From: Methylococcaceae bacterium NSP1-2
GTDB taxonomy: Bacteria; Pseudomonadota; Gammaproteobacteria; Methylococcales; Methylomonadaceae
Assembly (NCBI GenBank): GCA_002256685.1
Contig: NQJH01000132.1
Location: forward strand, 1-5,447
Reading direction: 5' to 3'
Length of the DNA stretch: 5,447 nt
The first letter of the stretch is position 1, and each line of letters begins with the position of its first letter. The notes under the pieces are model-generated. The model was not told the DNA's origin. It was given only the letters and a program-made list of their open reading frames with translations, and did not search any database. This document shows positions 4,618-5,447 of this stretch, in pieces. The position numbers and the translations under genes are program-made.

Positions 4618-5447
4618 ATGATTGAGAGTCAAAAAAATAGTCGTAACGCGCAGTCTTTAGCGTTTTCTGCACCGTGTGCTTATGAGCTAATGCTAAAGGT
4701 GCAAACGATTCGGCTGGATACGCCTGTTTTAGATGTGCTTACGCTGTTTCACTCTCATCTACACCTGCCCGCATTTCCTGTGGTAGATGAAGATAATCAA
4801 TATTTCGGTATTATTACCCGCCGTAATTATTTCAATATCATGAGCCGCGCTTATGCCCGTGAGCTTTTTGCGCGTAAAGACCTTGCCAGTCTATTAAAAA
4901 TCAATCCGACTATTTTTGCCGCGCCGTTAATCGTTAATGCTGATGATCGTATTGATCAAGTAATGTTGGATTTTTTAAGTCTCGACCCTGAAATGGTTTT
5001 TGAAGCGTTGCCTGTTATCGATGCAGCGAAAGAGATTGCTATTATCAAAGTCGCTGACATGATGCTGCAATTGTCCGAATCGCAAGGCACGTTGATTGAT
5101 ACGATGGAGCAATTGAGTCTACGCTTAAAAGAAGAGGTCGCTAGTGCTGCAACGCTGCAACGCAATTTATTACGCCCTGAACGCATTGAACTCCCAGGAA
5201 TACGCGGTTTATCGACGCTAATTACCTCTAGCGAAGTAGGCGGCGATTTTTATGATTATTATGCGGTCGATGACCGTTGGGTAGTCATGCTGGTCGGTGA
5301 TGTGAGTGGTCACGGCGTGGCAGCGGGAACGATGGTTAGCGCGGCGAAGGCAGGCGTTAATTTGTTAGAAGCTGATAAAGAAAAACAACCGCATAAAATT
5401 TTGGCTCGTCTTAGCGACACCATTCTGCATACCGCGCGACAATCCCT
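4618..5447 (+). CDS. CBS-domain SpoIIE/PP2C-type serine phosphatase (3' end outside window)
   Basis: A signalling phosphatase of the RsbU/SpoIIE type, a family that commonly dephosphorylates anti-sigma-factor antagonists. 276 residues are visible before the right edge. Residues about 22-150 form a CBS pair: the first repeat has TPVLDVLTLF, then LPAFPVVDEDNQYFGIITRRNYF (50-72); the second has IVNADDRIDQVML and ALPVIDAAKEIAIIKVADMM (130-149). Such pairs often bind adenine nucleotides. A helical linker (about 153-190) carries the LQRNLLRP motif that precedes these catalytic domains. The phosphatase core follows with EVGGDFYDYY (206-215) and VGDVSGHGVAA (226-236), holding the metal-binding aspartates Asp210 and Asp228. 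The protein appears soluble. ATG 4618 is the first ATG in frame; the frame is open back to 4564 with TTG codons at 4573 and 4609. GGAA at 4600-4603 is far from ATG 4618 but 5 nt from TTG 4609, so the start is uncertain by a few codons. Confidence 0.9.
   Translation, partial: MIESQKNSRNAQSLAFSAPCAYELMLKVQTIRLDTPVLDVLTLFHSHLHLPAFPVVDEDNQYFGIITRRNYFNIMSRAYARELFARKDLASLLKINPTIFAAPLIVNADDRIDQVMLDFLSLDPEMVFEALPVIDAAKEIAIIKVADMMLQLSESQGTLIDTMEQLSLRLKEEVASAATLQRNLLRPERIELPGIRGLSTLITSSEVGGDFYDYYAVDDRWVVMLVGDVSGHGVAAGTMVSAAKAGVNLLEADKEKQPHKILARLSDTILHTARQS

Noticed and set aside
4956..5186. 76-residue minus-strand open frame opposite the phosphatase gene
   Set aside because: The plus strand encodes recognisable CBS and SpoIIE linker sequence here; no ribosome site or domain supports the minus frame.
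1..5447. CRISPR array, tRNA or rRNA gene, insertion sequence, toxin-antitoxin or phage genes
   Set aside because: There are no regularly spaced direct repeats, no cloverleaf-like sequence with a TTCGA-type arm, and no transposase or integrase motifs in any frame.

Overview
The window (about 5.4 kb, G+C in the mid-40s by sampled lines) reads as chromosomal DNA of a Gram-negative, respiring bacterium. A gammaproteobacterium is the most likely host: there is a TamB homologue (a diderm-specific envelope protein), a lipoprotein of the DUF3142 type, a quinone-linked GlpD, and a short palindromic repeat of a kind scattered through many gammaproteobacterial genomes. A finer placement is not supported by the sequence alone.

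Layout. All genes lie on the + strand. (1) 2-967 is the C-terminal 321 residues of TamB, cut by the left edge. (2) 1018-1785 encodes a small predicted lipoprotein with DUF3142-like motifs, probably transcribed with tamB. (3) 1786-2170 is a 385-bp gap holding a perfect palindrome, an orphan open frame that looks like a gene remnant, a nested inverted repeat and a degenerate repeat copy. (4) 2171-4489 is a tight two-gene operon: a cytoplasmic glycerophosphodiester phosphodiesterase and an FAD-dependent glycerol-3-phosphate dehydrogenase. (5) 4490-4617 is a short gap with a nested hairpin that begins inside the end of glpD. (6) 4618 to the right edge is the start of a CBS-domain/SpoIIE-type (PP2C) protein phosphatase, not completed here.

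How the genes work together. The middle operon is a coherent pathway: the phosphodiesterase releases sn-glycerol 3-phosphate from glycerophosphodiesters, and GlpD oxidises it to dihydroxyacetone phosphate while passing electrons to quinone. The left pair concerns the cell envelope (TamB moves material between the inner and outer membranes; the lipoprotein's role is unknown). The phosphatase is a signalling protein with no evident link to either.

The strongest large-scale signal is a reversal of base composition. The coding strand is strongly C-over-G in the left two genes and G-over-C in the glycerol operon, although all run the same way. The switch falls in the repeat-bearing gap, which suggests a rearrangement junction. 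I see no convincing previously undescribed system; the best leads are this junction, the structured intergenic elements, the altered GlpD motif, and the CBS-phosphatase.
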